The translations under genes were made by a program, and so were the position numbers. Shown in pieces: positions 55,214-64,000 of a stretch of 64,000 bases of DNA. Position 1 is the stretch's first letter. Each line of letters starts with the position of its first letter. Origin of the DNA: Streptomyces sp. HNM0574 (lineage in GTDB: Bacteria > Actinomycetota > Actinomycetes > Streptomycetales > Streptomycetaceae); assembly GCF_012726235.1 (NCBI RefSeq), contig NZ_JAASAH010000002.1, positions 62,001-126,000 on the forward strand, read 5' to 3'. The notes under the pieces are model-generated. The model was not told the origin of the DNA and did no database searches. It saw only the letters and a program-made list of their open reading frames with translations.

Positions 55214-56230
55214 ATGACGAGCATCAAGGACGTCGCCACCCGGGCCGGTGTCTCGGTCGCCACCGTCTCGCGCGTGCTGAACGAGCACCCCGCCGTCCGC
55301 GAGGACACCCGCTCGCGCGTGCTGTCGGCGGTGACCGACCTCGGCTACCGGCCCAACGCCGTGGCCCGTTCCTTGCGTACGCACCAGACCCGCACCCTCG
55401 GACTGGTCATCAGCGACGTGCTCAACCCGTTCTTCACCGAGCTGGCCCGCGCCGTCGAGGACGCGGCGCGGGAGCGCGGCTACAGCGTCATCATCGGGAA
55501 CGCCGACGAGCGGCCCGACCTCCAGGACCACCACATCCGCACGCTGCTCGACCGCCGCATCGACGGCCTGCTGGTCTCCCCCACGCACGGCGGCACGGCC
55601 CTCACCCGGGAGGCGGCGCAGGCGCGCACACCCATGGTGTTCGTCGACCGCTGGATCGACGAAGCCGCCTTCGCGCACGTGCCGGTGGTCCGCACCGACG
55701 GCTCCGCCGCCGTGCACGCGCTCGTCGGCCACCTGCGCGCGCTGGGCCACCGCCGGATCGCCATCATCGGCGGGCCCAGCGAGACCACCACGGGGAACGA
55801 ACGCGTCGACGCGTTCCGGGACGCGCTCGCGGCGCACGGCCTGTCCCTGCCCGCCCGTTACGTGGGGCAGGGCGACTTCCAGGCCGAGAGCGGACGCCGT
55901 GCGACGGCCCGCTTCCTCGCGCTGGAGGAGCCCCCCGAGGTCATCTTCGCCACGGACAACCTGATGGCCCTGGGCGCGATGGACGAACTCCGCTCCCGCG
56001 GCCTGCGCGTCCCCCGCGACATGGCCCTCGCCGCCTTCGACGACGTCCCGTGGTTCCTGCACACCGACCCGCCGATCACCGCGGTCGCCCAGCCCACGGA
56101 GGAGCTCGGGCACCGCGCGGTACACGCCCTCACCGGCCTGATCGAGGGCCGCGGAGCGGACTCCGTCACGCTCACCGCCCGCCTCACAGCGCGCCGTTCC
56201 TGCGGCGAAGACGAAGGGAGCCCCACGTGA
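55214..56230 (+). CDS. LacI-family transcriptional regulator
   Basis: 338 residues (ATG, GGGAG upstream). Canonical LacI helix-turn-helix: MTSIKDVATRAGVSVATVSR VLNEHPAVREDTRSRVLSAV, hinge helix RPNAVARSLRTHQTRTLGLV, then a periplasmic-binding-like domain with VIIGNADERPD and LVSPTHGG. The 3' end overlaps the ABC ATPase start as GTGA. It should repress the transporter operon until its sugar ligand binds. The operator at 55168-55178 fits. Confidence 0.95.
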   Translation: MTSIKDVATRAGVSVATVSRVLNEHPAVREDTRSRVLSAVTDLGYRPNAVARSLRTHQTRTLGLVISDVLNPFFTELARAVEDAARERGYSVIIGNADERPDLQDHHIRTLLDRRIDGLLVSPTHGGTALTREAAQARTPMVFVDRWIDEAAFAHVPVVRTDGSAAVHALVGHLRALGHRRIAIIGGPSETTTGNERVDAFRDALAAHGLSLPARYVGQGDFQAESGRRATARFLALEEPPEVIFATDNLMALGAMDELRSRGLRVPRDMALAAFDDVPWFLHTDPPITAVAQPTEELGHRAVHALTGLIEGRGADSVTLTARLTARRSCGEDEGSPT

Positions 56231-57876
56231 CCACCCCCGACCCCGGCAGGCGAGGGGGCCCGCCCCCCGGAGGGCCGGCCCGCGAGCTGCTGCGCACCCG
56301 GGGCATCCGCAAGACCTTCCCCGGCGTCGTGGCCCTGGACGGCGTCGACTTCGACCTCCGTTCCGGCGAGGTGCACGTCCTGCTCGGTGAGAACGGCGCG
56401 GGGAAGAGCACTCTGATCAAGGTGCTGTCCGGGGTGCACCGCGCGGACGAGGGCGAGGTGCTGCGCGAGGGCAGGCCCGTACGCGTCGGCGGCGCCGAGG
56501 ACGCGGCGCGGCTCGGAATCGCCACCATCCACCAGGAGTTCACCCTCGTCCCGCAGCTCTCCGTCGCGGAGAACATCTTCCTCGGACGGCAGCCCCGGCG
56601 GTTCGGGATGGTGGACCGGAAACGGATGCGCGCGGACGCGGCCGTGCTGCTCGACCGGGTCGGGGTGGACGTCCCGCCCGGCACGCCCGTCGGTGAACTG
56701 GGCATCGCACACGCCCAGATGGTCGAGATCGCCAAGGCCCTGAGCCTGGACGCGCGCATCCTCGTCATGGACGAGCCGACGGCGACGCTGACGGCGGGCG
56801 AGGTGGACCGGCTGTTCGGGCTCGTGCGCCGGCTGCGGTCGGAGGGGGTGGGCGTCGTGTTCATCACGCACCATCTGGAGGAGATCGCGGCGCTGGGCGA
56901 CCGGGTCACCGTCATCCGGGACGGCCGGAGCGTCGGCCAGGTACCGGCCACCACACCGCGCGACGACCTGGTGCGCATGATGGTCGGCCGCAGCATCGAG
57001 CAGCAGTACCCGCGCCACGCGGCGCAGGTGCGCCGGACGGAAGGCGCCGGGGAGGTGGCGGACAGCGCGCCGGAGCGCGGGAGTTCCGGGGCGCCGCTGC
57101 TGCGGGTCGCCGGGCTCACCCGCGCGGGTGCCTTCGCGGACGTCTCGTTCGAGGTGCGGGCCGGTGAAGTGGTCGGCCTGGCGGGCCTCGTGGGCGCGGG
57201 CCGCACCGAGGTCGCCCGTGCCGTGTTCGGGGCTGACCCGTACGACGCGGGCAGCGTGGAGGTGGACGGCCGGAGGCTGGCGCGGCACGACGTCCAGGCG
57301 GCGCTGGCCGCCGGGGTCGGGCTGGTGCCGGAGGACCGCAAGGGCCAGGGGCTGCTGCTGGACGCCTCGGTGGAGGACAACCTCGGCCTGGTGACGCTCG
57401 GTTCGGCCACCCGCGGCGGCTTCGTCGACCGCGCGGGCCAGCGCAGGGACGCGGCACGCATCGCCGATCGGCTGGCGGTGCGGATGTCCGGGCCCCGCCA
57501 GCCCATGCGCACGCTCTCGGGCGGCAACCAGCAGAAGGTCGTCATCGGCAAGTGGCTGCTGGCCCGCAGCCGGGTGCTGATCCTCGACGAGCCCACCCGG
57601 GGCATCGACGTCGGCGCGAAGGTCGAGATCTACGAGCTCGTCAACGAACTGACCGCCTCGGGGCACGCGGTGCTGATGATCTCCAGCGATCTGCCCGAGG
57701 TGCTGGGCATGAGCGACCGGGTCCTGGTCATGTCCCAGGGCCGGATCGCCGGGGAGCTGACCCGGCGCGACGCCACCCAGGACGCGGTCATGGAACTGGC
57801 CGTCGGGACCACGGCGCACCACTCGGAACGGAACACGGACGAAGCGAAGGACAGGGAGACCCCTCGTGGCCATTGA
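56227..57876 (+). CDS. Sugar ABC transporter ATP-binding protein, tandem domains (RbsA/MglA type)
   Basis: 549 residues from the GTG at 56227, overlapping the LacI gene by four bases. Two cassettes: domain 1 with GENGAGKST and LVMDEPTATL; domain 2 with a divergent P-loop (GLVGAGRTE), LSGGNQQKV signature and LILDEPTRGID. The second site is typical of this family. Energises import of a pentose or cyclitol via the permease encoded next (overlap 11 bases). Substrate not read from the ATPase. Confidence 0.95.
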   Translation: MTTPDPGRRGGPPPGGPARELLRTRGIRKTFPGVVALDGVDFDLRSGEVHVLLGENGAGKSTLIKVLSGVHRADEGEVLREGRPVRVGGAEDAARLGIATIHQEFTLVPQLSVAENIFLGRQPRRFGMVDRKRMRADAAVLLDRVGVDVPPGTPVGELGIAHAQMVEIAKALSLDARILVMDEPTATLTAGEVDRLFGLVRRLRSEGVGVVFITHHLEEIAALGDRVTVIRDGRSVGQVPATTPRDDLVRMMVGRSIEQQYPRHAAQVRRTEGAGEVADSAPERGSSGAPLLRVAGLTRAGAFADVSFEVRAGEVVGLAGLVGAGRTEVARAVFGADPYDAGSVEVDGRRLARHDVQAALAAGVGLVPEDRKGQGLLLDASVEDNLGLVTLGSATRGGFVDRAGQRRDAARIADRLAVRMSGPRQPMRTLSGGNQQKVVIGKWLLARSRVLILDEPTRGIDVGAKVEIYELVNELTASGHAVLMISSDLPEVLGMSDRVLVMSQGRIAGELTRRDATQDAVMELAVGTTAHHSERNTDEAKDRETPRGH

Positions 57877-58897
57877 CACCCGGAAGACCCGGAAGAGCGG
57901 TGCCGCCGGGGACCACCGCAAGGGGTCCGGCGGGGCCCAAGCCGGGCCGCGCGGCGGGGACTTCGCCGCGACGGCGCGGCGGCTGCTGGCGGAGAACGGG
58001 GCGCTGAGCGCGCTGGTCGTCCTGGTCGCCGTGCTCGCGGTGATGTCGCCGGACTTCCTGGGCACCCAGAACCTGCTCAACGTCGGCGTCCAGGCGGCCG
58101 TGACCGCGGTGCTGGCCTTCGGCGTCACCTTCGTGATCGTCGCGGGCGGCATCGACCTGTCCGTCGGCTCCGTCGCCGCGCTGGCCGCCATCATGCTCGG
58201 CTGGATGTCGACCGAACAGGGCCTGCCCGTCTGGCTGTCGGTGCTTCTCGCGCTGGCCACGGGTGTCGCCTGCGGCCTGGTCAACGGCGGGCTGGTGGCG
58301 TACGGGAAGCTGCCGCCGTTCATCGCCACGCTGGCCATGCTCTCGGTGGGGCGCGGGCTGGCACTGGTGATGTCCGAGGGGAGCCCGATCACGCTGCCCG
58401 ACTCCGTCGCCTCGCTCGGCGAGACGCTCGGCGGCTGGCTGCCCGTACCGGTGCTGGTGATGGTGGCGATGGGCGTCGTCACAGCTGTGGTGCTCACGCG
58501 GACGTTCAGTGGACGCGCGATGTACGCGATCGGCGGGAACGAGGAGGCGGCCCGCCTCTCGGGGATCAGGACGGGGCGTCAGAAGCTCGTCGTCTACGCG
58601 CTGTCGGGGGGCTTCGCCGCGGTCGCGGGCATCGTGCTGGCGTCCCGGCTGGCCTCGGCGCAGCCGCAGGCCGCCGCGGGGTACGAACTGGACGCCATCG
58701 CGGCGGTGGTGATCGGCGGCGCGAGCCTGTCCGGGGGCGTCGGGAAGGCTTCGGGGACGCTGGTCGGAGCGCTGATCCTGGCCGTCCTGCGGAACGGTCT
58801 CAACCTGCTGAACGTGTCGGCTTTCTGGCAGCAAGTCGTGATCGGAGCAGTCATTGCGCTCGCCGTGCTTATCGATACACTGCGTCGCCGCGCATGA
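57866..58897 (+). CDS. Sugar ABC transporter permease (RbsC type)
   Basis: 343 residues from a GTG at 57866. A cytoplasmic Lys/Gly-rich N-terminus of about 38 residues precedes eight to ten helices: LSALVVLVAVLAVMSPDFLG, VAAVTAVLAFGVTFVIVAGG-like runs, IDLSVGSVAALAAIMLGW, and the family motif YAIGGNEEAARLSGI with GAALSGG-like ASLSGGVGKASGTLVGALI. Forms the membrane channel with the binding protein and ATPase of this operon. Confidence 0.93.
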   Translation: MAIDTRKTRKSGAAGDHRKGSGGAQAGPRGGDFAATARRLLAENGALSALVVLVAVLAVMSPDFLGTQNLLNVGVQAAVTAVLAFGVTFVIVAGGIDLSVGSVAALAAIMLGWMSTEQGLPVWLSVLLALATGVACGLVNGGLVAYGKLPPFIATLAMLSVGRGLALVMSEGSPITLPDSVASLGETLGGWLPVPVLVMVAMGVVTAVVLTRTFSGRAMYAIGGNEEAARLSGIRTGRQKLVVYALSGGFAAVAGIVLASRLASAQPQAAAGYELDAIAAVVIGGASLSGGVGKASGTLVGALILAVLRNGLNLLNVSAFWQQVVIGAVIALAVLIDTLRRRA

Positions 58898-58960
58898 TCT
58901 CTATGCGATGGGGGGAGCACGTGTTCGTTTCATCTGCCGTCGACTGCAAGGAATGCAGCA

Positions 58961-59899
58961 ATGAGCAAGGGCAAGCGCACGTCCGCCGCACTGACCACTG
59001 CGGCACTGGTCTTCACGGCGACCGCGTGTGGAACCGGAAGCACTGACTCCACAAGTGGAGACAAGATTGAACTCGGGCTGGCCATATCCAGCCTGAACAA
59101 CCCCTTCTTCGTCGAGATGAAGAAGGGCGCCGAGGCCGAGGCGAAGAGCCAGGGGGTCGAACTGAGCGTCCAGGACGCCCAGGACGACGCGTCACGGCAG
59201 GTGAACCAGGTGCAGAACTTCACCAGTCAGAACATGAAGTCCGTCATCATCAACCCCGTGGACTCCGAGGCCGCCGCCCCCGCCGTGAAGGCGGCCTCCA
59301 ACGCGGACATTCCCGTCCTCGCCGCCGACCGCAGCATCAACTCGGGGGACGTGAAGGCGACCGTCGCCTCCGACAACGTCGAGGGCGGCAGGCTCGCCGC
59401 CAAGCAGCTCGCCGAGGAGCTCGACGAACAGGGCGAAATCCTCGTCCTGCGCGGCCAGTCCGGCACCTCGGCCTCCCGCGAACGCGGCAAGGGCTTCGCG
59501 GAGGGCATCAAGAAGTACCCGGGCATCAAGGTCGTCGCCAAGCAGCCCGCCGACTTCGACCGGGCCAAGGGCCTCGACGTCACCACGAACGCGCTCCAGT
59601 CCCACCCGAACATCACCGGTGTGTTCGCCGAGAACGACGAGATGGCGCTCGGCGCCGTCAAGGCCCTCAAGGGCGACGCGGGCACCAAGGTGAAGGTCAT
59701 CGGCTTCGACGGGACGCCGGAGGGCCTGAAGGCGATCGCCGGCGGCAAGCTCACCTGCTCCATCGCCCAACAGCCCGACGAACTGGGCAGAATGGCGGTA
59801 CGGAACGCGGTCAGACTCGCGAACGACAACGACGTGGACAAGCAGATCAAGGTCCCCGTGAAGGTCGTCACGCAGAAGAACGTCGACCGCTTCTCCTGA
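58961..59899 (+). CDS. Sugar ABC transporter substrate-binding lipoprotein (RbsB type)
   Basis: 312 residues (AAGGA upstream). Lipobox TATAC with Cys23 after a short signal peptide. Type 1 binding fold: LGLAISSLNNPFFVEMKKGA, VIINPVDSEAAAPAVKAASN, DIPVLAADRSINSGDVKATV, and GVFAENDEMALGAVKALKGD. Closest in pattern to ribose and related sugar binding proteins, but related proteins bind inositol or xylitol. Starts 63 bases after the permease. Ligand uncertain. Confidence 0.93.
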   Translation: MSKGKRTSAALTTAALVFTATACGTGSTDSTSGDKIELGLAISSLNNPFFVEMKKGAEAEAKSQGVELSVQDAQDDASRQVNQVQNFTSQNMKSVIINPVDSEAAAPAVKAASNADIPVLAADRSINSGDVKATVASDNVEGGRLAAKQLAEELDEQGEILVLRGQSGTSASRERGKGFAEGIKKYPGIKVVAKQPADFDRAKGLDVTTNALQSHPNITGVFAENDEMALGAVKALKGDAGTKVKVIGFDGTPEGLKAIAGGKLTCSIAQQPDELGRMAVRNAVRLANDNDVDKQIKVPVKVVTQKNVDRFS

Positions 59900-59912
59900 C
59901 CCGCCCGGGCTT

Positions 59913-59944
59913 CGAGGGGGCCGGCCGGTGACCCGGCCCCCTCG
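59913..59944. terminator. 12-bp hairpin inside the transporter operon
   Basis: Arms 59913-59924 and 59933-59944 pair perfectly (CGAGGGGGCCGG and complement), 14 bases past the binding-protein stop and 50 before the next ATG. May end or attenuate the transcript. Confidence 0.6.
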
Positions 59945-59993
59945 CCCCCACGCGGTGCTTGTGGCGCACGCCGCCGTCTGGTGCGGTGAGCGG

Positions 59994-60782
59994 ATGCGAC
60001 TCGCCTTCTCCACCCTCGGTGTCCCCGGCCTCCCCGTGCCCGAGGTGGTCCGCCTCGCCGCCGACTGCGGCTTCCAGGGCGTCGAACTGCGCACCCACCC
60101 CGAGGAACCCGTCCACCCCGGCCTCTCCCCGCGCCAACGCGCCGAGGCGGCCCAGGAGTTCACGTCCGCCGGGGTCCGCCTCCTCGCCCTCGCCGGATAC
60201 GTCCGCGTGGCCGCGCCCGGGGACGACGGGGAGGTGCTCGCCGAACTGCGGCAACTGCTGGAGCTGGCCCGCGACTTGGGCGCACCGTACGTCCGGGTGT
60301 TCCCCGGCGGCGGGGACGCGGGGTCCGGGGAGGGCGACGCGTACGCGGTGCGGCGGCTGGCGCGGGCCGCGCCCGTCGCCGCGGATCTGGGGGTGCGGAT
60401 TCTGCTGGAGTCCCACGACTCGCACCGCCGGGGCGAGGACGTCGCCCGCGTCCTCGACGCCGTGCGCCACCCGGCGGCCGGCGCACTGTGGGACGTGCTG
60501 CACACCTGGCTCGGCGGCGAGACCCCCGCGAGGAGCCACCGCGCGCTCGCTCCCCACCTCGGATATGTGCAGGTCAAGGACGTCGCCTCGGCCGAGGACA
60601 CCGCACCGCTCCCGCCCGGCGCCGGCGTCCTGCCGCTGCCCGAGGCGGTGGGGCTGGTGGCGCGGGACGGCTGGCTGTGCTGGGAGTACGAGAAGCGCTG
60701 GCACCCGGAAGCGCCGGAGCTGCCCGCGCTCCTGCCCGGCGTCCGCGACCACCTGCTGGGCCTCGCGGCCGTCCGGGGCTGA
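59994..60782 (+). CDS. Xylose-isomerase-like TIM-barrel protein, sugar isomerase/epimerase family
   Basis: 262 residues from the ATG at 59994 (GGTGAG upstream). TIM barrel with RLAFSTLGVPGLPVPEVVRL, ELRTHPEEPVHPGLS, RVFPGGGDAGSGEGD, ILLESHDSHRRGEDVARVLD and LGYVQVKDVASAED, matching the IolE/IolI/xylose isomerase-like family. It is the last gene of the importer cluster, so the enzyme probably acts on the imported sugar or cyclitol. Reaction unknown. Confidence 0.85.
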   Translation: MRLAFSTLGVPGLPVPEVVRLAADCGFQGVELRTHPEEPVHPGLSPRQRAEAAQEFTSAGVRLLALAGYVRVAAPGDDGEVLAELRQLLELARDLGAPYVRVFPGGGDAGSGEGDAYAVRRLARAAPVAADLGVRILLESHDSHRRGEDVARVLDAVRHPAAGALWDVLHTWLGGETPARSHRALAPHLGYVQVKDVASAEDTAPLPPGAGVLPLPEAVGLVARDGWLCWEYEKRWHPEAPELPALLPGVRDHLLGLAAVRG

Positions 60783-60792
60783 CACCGCGAAC

Positions 60793-60829
60793 GGGCCGCC
60801 CCGCGCACCTGCTCCGCGGGACGGCCCGG
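60793..60829. terminator. 14-bp hairpin after the isomerase gene
   Basis: Arms 60793-60806 and 60816-60829, one mismatch, nine-base loop. Followed by the convergent S37 peptidase stop. Confidence 0.7.
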
Positions 60830-60843
60830 CACTCGCGCCCCGG

Positions 60844-62265
60844 TCAGGGGCGCAGCATCCGCTCCCTGGGGTCGGGACGGTCGAGCTCGGCGTCGTACGT
60901 GGTCAGCCGCTTCGGCGCGGCGCCCTTGTCGGCCGCGGCGCGGTCCACGCCCGCCCATTCGAGCAGCGACTCGGTGGCCGCCTCCCGGTCCTTGCCGGCG
61001 AGCATCGCGATCTGCGCGCCGTGGTTCGCGCCCGGCGCGGTGTAGACGTGGGAGTCCTCGCTGCCCCGGCCGACCCGGAACGGCTCCGCGCGCCACGGGT
61101 CCTTCTCGCCGTTGACGAACAGCATCTCGGAGGACCGGGTCCGCACCCAGCGGTCGATGTCCTTCATCGCGCCGTGGTCGAAGCTGTCCATCGGGATGTC
61201 CCTGGGGACGTACGTGCGCGGGGAGTTGAGGCCCGGGTACTTGCGCAGGTCGTCCAGCAGGGGCTCCTCGTAGTCGGGGGAGCCGAGCTGGGTGCCCGCC
61301 TGGTAGTAGTACGGCACGTAGTCCTTCATGCCCTGGTCCGTCCCGGCGTCCCAGCCGCCGATCTTGTCGGCCCAGGTGTAGAGGGCGTCGGTGGAGGCGT
61401 CGGGCGTGGGGACGTCACCGCACTCCTTCTCCTCCAGGTGGTACTGCCAGAAGCCCCAGACGAGGTCCTGCGCGATCAGCTCGAACGCCTTGTCCACGCC
61501 GCCGACCGTCTCGAAGGTGTAGCCGCCCTTCTTCGCCCACTTCGCCAGCCGGTCGACCATCTCGCCGCGCCGCTCGAAGATCTCGCGCTGTGCGGCGTTC
61601 AGCCGGTCGCGGCACTGCTTCGTGCCGACGTTCTCGAAGAAGTCGTAGTACGCGCCGTCCTCGTCGTTCCGCACGTCGTTGGGCGCGACGTAGGCGACGG
61701 TGCCGTCCATGTCCTGCGGGTAGAAGCGGCGGTAGTAGGTGGCCGTCATGCCGCCCTTGCTGGCTCCGGTGGAGATCCAGTTCTTCGCGTAGACGCGCTT
61801 CAGCGCCGAGAAGATGCGGTGCTGGTCACTGGCGGCCTGCCAGATGTCCAGCTTCGACCAGTCGGCCGGTTCCGGGCGGGACGGGGTGAAGTAGCGGTAC
61901 TCCATCGACACCTGGTTCCCGTCCACCATCTGCGTCGGTTCGGTGCGCTTGGGTTCCGGGTTCAGGGTGTAGCCGCCCGTGTAGAAGACGGTGGGCCGGT
62001 CCTCTCCCTTGTGCAGGAGGGATATCCGCTGCTGGAAGGTCCCCTCGTCGGGGTTCCGGTGATCCACCGGCTGCTCGTAGTTGAGGACGAAGAAGCGGTA
62101 GCCGTCGACCGGCTTCTCCTCGATCAGGCTCATTCCGGGAATGGCGAGGATGCGGTCCTTGATGTCGGTCCCGGCCGCTGTGGCGGCCCCCGCCGACGAG
62201 CCGCCGACGCCCGTGACACCGATCAGCACCACGAACGACAACAACCATCTGAGCGCTCTGCGCAT
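60844..62265 (-). CDS. Secreted S37-family aminopeptidase (tripeptidyl or PS-10 type)
   Basis: 473 residues from the ATG at 62265 (GGGGAGAG upstream). Signal peptide about 1-28. Alpha/beta hydrolase with the Ser in STGASKGGMTATYYRRFYPQ (near 167), Asp in FVNGEKDPWRAEPF and His in GANHGAQIAML, as in the Streptomyces S37 peptidases that release tripeptides or prolyl peptides from protein N-termini. A disulphide-type pair of Cys is in GTKQCRDRL and EEKECGDV. Secreted protein hydrolysis is the likely role. Single gene. Confidence 0.9.
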   Translation of the reverse strand: MRRALRWLLSFVVLIGVTGVGGSSAGAATAAGTDIKDRILAIPGMSLIEEKPVDGYRFFVLNYEQPVDHRNPDEGTFQQRISLLHKGEDRPTVFYTGGYTLNPEPKRTEPTQMVDGNQVSMEYRYFTPSRPEPADWSKLDIWQAASDQHRIFSALKRVYAKNWISTGASKGGMTATYYRRFYPQDMDGTVAYVAPNDVRNDEDGAYYDFFENVGTKQCRDRLNAAQREIFERRGEMVDRLAKWAKKGGYTFETVGGVDKAFELIAQDLVWGFWQYHLEEKECGDVPTPDASTDALYTWADKIGGWDAGTDQGMKDYVPYYYQAGTQLGSPDYEEPLLDDLRKYPGLNSPRTYVPRDIPMDSFDHGAMKDIDRWVRTRSSEMLFVNGEKDPWRAEPFRVGRGSEDSHVYTAPGANHGAQIAMLAGKDREAATESLLEWAGVDRAAADKGAAPKRLTTYDAELDRPDPRERMLRP

Positions 62266-62403
62266 GTGCTCTCCCCTGGATCCGGCAAAGGTCGCAGTGA
62301 ACCTATAGCCGTGACTCCCCTCCCGCCAGACCCAGTTGGCCCCCGAGCCACTCCACTGCACCGCCCCTGACGCCCTCCGCGCGGGCCGCCTACGCTGGCC
62401 GCC

Positions 62404-62901
62404 ATGACTGACGCCGCGCCCAGCCCGCTCGCCACCGGTCCGCGTGACATGGCCCTGCTGTCCTTCCACCCGGCCGCCGAGTTCACCGAGGACCACCGCT
62501 TCGAGGACGCCGAGGTCGGCTACGCCGTCGTGATCCTGCGGCACGGGGAACGGCTGCTGATGGCGTACCAGTGCGAGCGCGCGTGCTGGGAGCTTCCCGG
62601 CGGCGGCATCGAACCGGGCGAGCCGCCGAGGGAGGCCGCGGCGCGTGAACTGCGCGAGGAGACGGGCCAGGTGGTGCCCGCCGGCCGGCTCCGCTTCGAC
62701 GGCTTCGCGAAGACCGCGCTGGGCCCCGAGCGCAAGGTGCTGTACGGCGCGGTCTTCACCGCCGTCACCACCTCCCCCGTGCCGTTCACCGCCAACGCCG
62801 AGATCTCCCGCGTCCACTGGCGGCACGGCGACGAGCCGCTGCCGGGCGGCCACCTGGTCCAGACGGTGGACGAGTTCCTCGTCGGGCTGTGCCCGCTGTA
62901 G
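62404..62901 (+). CDS. NUDIX hydrolase
   Basis: 165 residues. The Nudix box matches GX5EX7REUXEEXGU ([22 protein letters not shown], residues about 62-83). Starts [20 protein letters not shown]. Hydrolyses a nucleoside diphosphate linked to X; substrate unknown. Convergent with the GH65 gene, with nine bases between stops, and divergent from the S37 peptidase. Confidence 0.92.
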   Translation: MTDAAPSPLATGPRDMALLSFHPAAEFTEDHRFEDAEVGYAVVILRHGERLLMAYQCERACWELPGGGIEPGEPPREAAARELREETGQVVPAGRLRFDGFAKTALGPERKVLYGAVFTAVTTSPVPFTANAEISRVHWRHGDEPLPGGHLVQTVDEFLVGLCPL

Positions 62902-62910
62902 CGGGCAGGC

Positions 62911-64000
62911 TCACCGCTCGGTGACGCGCAACTCCGCGATCCCGGCGGGCTTGTCCGCGTCCGCCGAGGTCACCGTGGTGCGCACGTAGCGGAACGGTGC
63001 CCGCTGCCCGTCCCGGGGCGCGGGGCGCCAGTGCCTGCCGTCCGGGGAGACCTCCGTCCGGTGGCCTTGGGGCTTCGTGCCCGACCAGGTGTGCGCGATC
63101 CGCGCGGCCGGCACCGGGCGGGCCAGCCGGACGGTCAGCGTGCCCTTCGCGCCGTCCGGGGCCCACGCCGTCGCGTCGCTGCCGTCGACGGCGGCGCGCG
63201 CGTACATGCCCGGCTGCTCGGAGCCGGCCCGCGCCGCCTGGCAGCGTGCCGCGTCGTCCGTCGGCGTGAGGTCGGGGCGCCGGGTCCTGAACACGGCGGG
63301 GGCGGACTCGCTGACGGTCTGCTCGCCCCGCGGGCCCTCGACGCGGAAGGGCGCGCCCTCCCGCAGCCGCACGGTGGTGTGGTGCGCCTTCATCTCGATG
63401 TCGTACGTACGGCCCTGCCAGCGCAGCCCGTTGAGGGTGACGCCCCGGGCCAGCCGGGGCGGCAGCATCGGGTCCAGCTTCACCCGGTCCTCTCGCATCC
63501 GCTGTCCGGTCAGCCCGTTCGTGAACACCTGGAGGAAGCCGCCCTTGCCGGTGAGGAAGTCCTGCGCGGGCGAGCCCGACAGCGGGTCCTCGGCTCCGGC
63601 CTTCTCGCCGCGCGCCTCGGAGAACAGCGCGTACGGGCCGCGCATGAACGGGCGTACGGAGCGCTCCAGATAGGTGTCCACCGCGCAGCCCGGCTCGTTG
63701 GTGCCGGCGGCGACGACGGCGTGCACCGAGTCGGTCATCGCGGGGCCGTCGGGGTCGGTCCTGGCCGCGTAGTGGTCCAGCGTCCTGGCGGCGGTCTCCT
63801 TCCGCATGGGCCACTCCAGGGGGTACATCAGCAGCACCGTGTCGGCCTGTTTGATGAGCGAGCCGTCGTAGCCCGCGTACTGCCGGAAGACGCCGTTCTT
63901 CTCGTCGAAGGGGATGCGCAGGCCGTCCGCGACCTTCCGCCACCGGGCCGGGGCCGTCTCGCCCAGCAGCTCGGCGGCGCGGGCCGCGTGCCGGAGCGCG
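62911..64000 (-). CDS. GH65-type glycosidase (acid-trehalase or phosphorylase family) with C-terminal F5/8-type domain, 5' end beyond window
   Basis: At least 363 residues visible; the start lies beyond 64000. The GH65-like catalytic end reads IPFDEKNGVFRQYAGYDGSL, VLLMYPLEWPMRKETAARTL, DSVHAVVAAGTNEPGCAVDT, YLERSVRPFMRGPYALFSEA, GKGGFLQVFTNGLTGQRMRE and DPMLPPRLARGVTLNGLRWQ. The C-terminal 110 residues form a coagulation-factor 5/8-like carbohydrate-binding domain (RAAVDGSDATAWAPDGAKG, RTEVSPDGRHWRP). Substrate class: alpha-glucoside (trehalose, kojibiose or similar); cannot be fixed from the partial sequence. Confidence 0.85.
   Translation of the reverse strand, partial: ALRHAARAAELLGETAPARWRKVADGLRIPFDEKNGVFRQYAGYDGSLIKQADTVLLMYPLEWPMRKETAARTLDHYAARTDPDGPAMTDSVHAVVAAGTNEPGCAVDTYLERSVRPFMRGPYALFSEARGEKAGAEDPLSGSPAQDFLTGKGGFLQVFTNGLTGQRMREDRVKLDPMLPPRLARGVTLNGLRWQGRTYDIEMKAHHTTVRLREGAPFRVEGPRGEQTVSESAPAVFRTRRPDLTPTDDAARCQAARAGSEQPGMYARAAVDGSDATAWAPDGAKGTLTVRLARPVPAARIAHTWSGTKPQGHRTEVSPDGRHWRPAPRDGQRAPFRYVRTTVTSADADKPAGIAELRVTER

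Overview
The window is very GC-rich actinobacterial chromosome and almost certainly from a Streptomyces. The support is the extreme third-position GC, GTG and TTG starts behind GGAGG-type ribosome binding sites, a PknG kinase operon, paired dynamin-like GTPases beside a tail-less SSB, a secreted Rpf/LysM protein, a TQXA surface protein with an LAXTG sortase signal, and many secreted or membrane-anchored proteins. No phage, plasmid, insertion sequence, CRISPR array or rRNA was found. One tRNA gene is present (Arg, TCT). Genes cut by the window edges are a PP2C phosphatase (left) and a GH65-type glycosidase (right).

Layout. 1-8221 (minus strand) is an operon glnX, glnH, coiled-coil gene, pknG, PP2C phosphatase: an amino-acid sensing module feeding a soluble kinase, with a putative matching phosphatase. 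8427-12941 holds housekeeping genes: methyltransferase, truncated haemoglobin, thioesterase, EttA. 13086-19732 holds a sortase-anchored surface protein and a sporulation-type group ssbB, dynB, dynA. 20081-21296 is tRNA-Arg followed by an HNH endonuclease with a zinc ribbon, the best candidate for acquired DNA defence. 21477-29866 is a compact type VII secretion locus: two WXG100-size proteins, two proteins of unknown role, an EssC-like ATPase of 1470 residues, and a membrane-anchored protein. EccB, EccD, EccE and mycosin are absent from the window.

29870-41897 holds an ECF sigma factor, a LamG protein, an Rpf/LysM protein behind a folded RNA leader, a membrane protein, a methyltransferase, a PucR-type regulator, NhaA, a secreted propeller-like protein and a FUSC transporter. 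42017-49618 is a myo-inositol catabolic operon (iolC, aldolase, iolB, iolD, mmsA/iolA) divergent from an IolE/IolI-like gene, with a palindromic operator between. 49777-52867 holds a small HTH protein and copZ-copA behind a CsoR-type box. 53313-54602 is citrate synthase. 55214-60782 is a LacI-regulated ribose-type ABC importer ending in a TIM-barrel isomerase. 60844-64000 holds an S37 peptidase, a NUDIX hydrolase and the GH65 glycosidase.

Most gene ends carry strong GC-rich hairpins. The points most worth following are the EssC-like secretion locus, the HNH/zinc-ribbon endonuclease next to the tRNA, the nested hairpin ahead of the Rpf gene, and the five-gene PknG operon. Promoter and operator calls rest on symmetry and spacing only.
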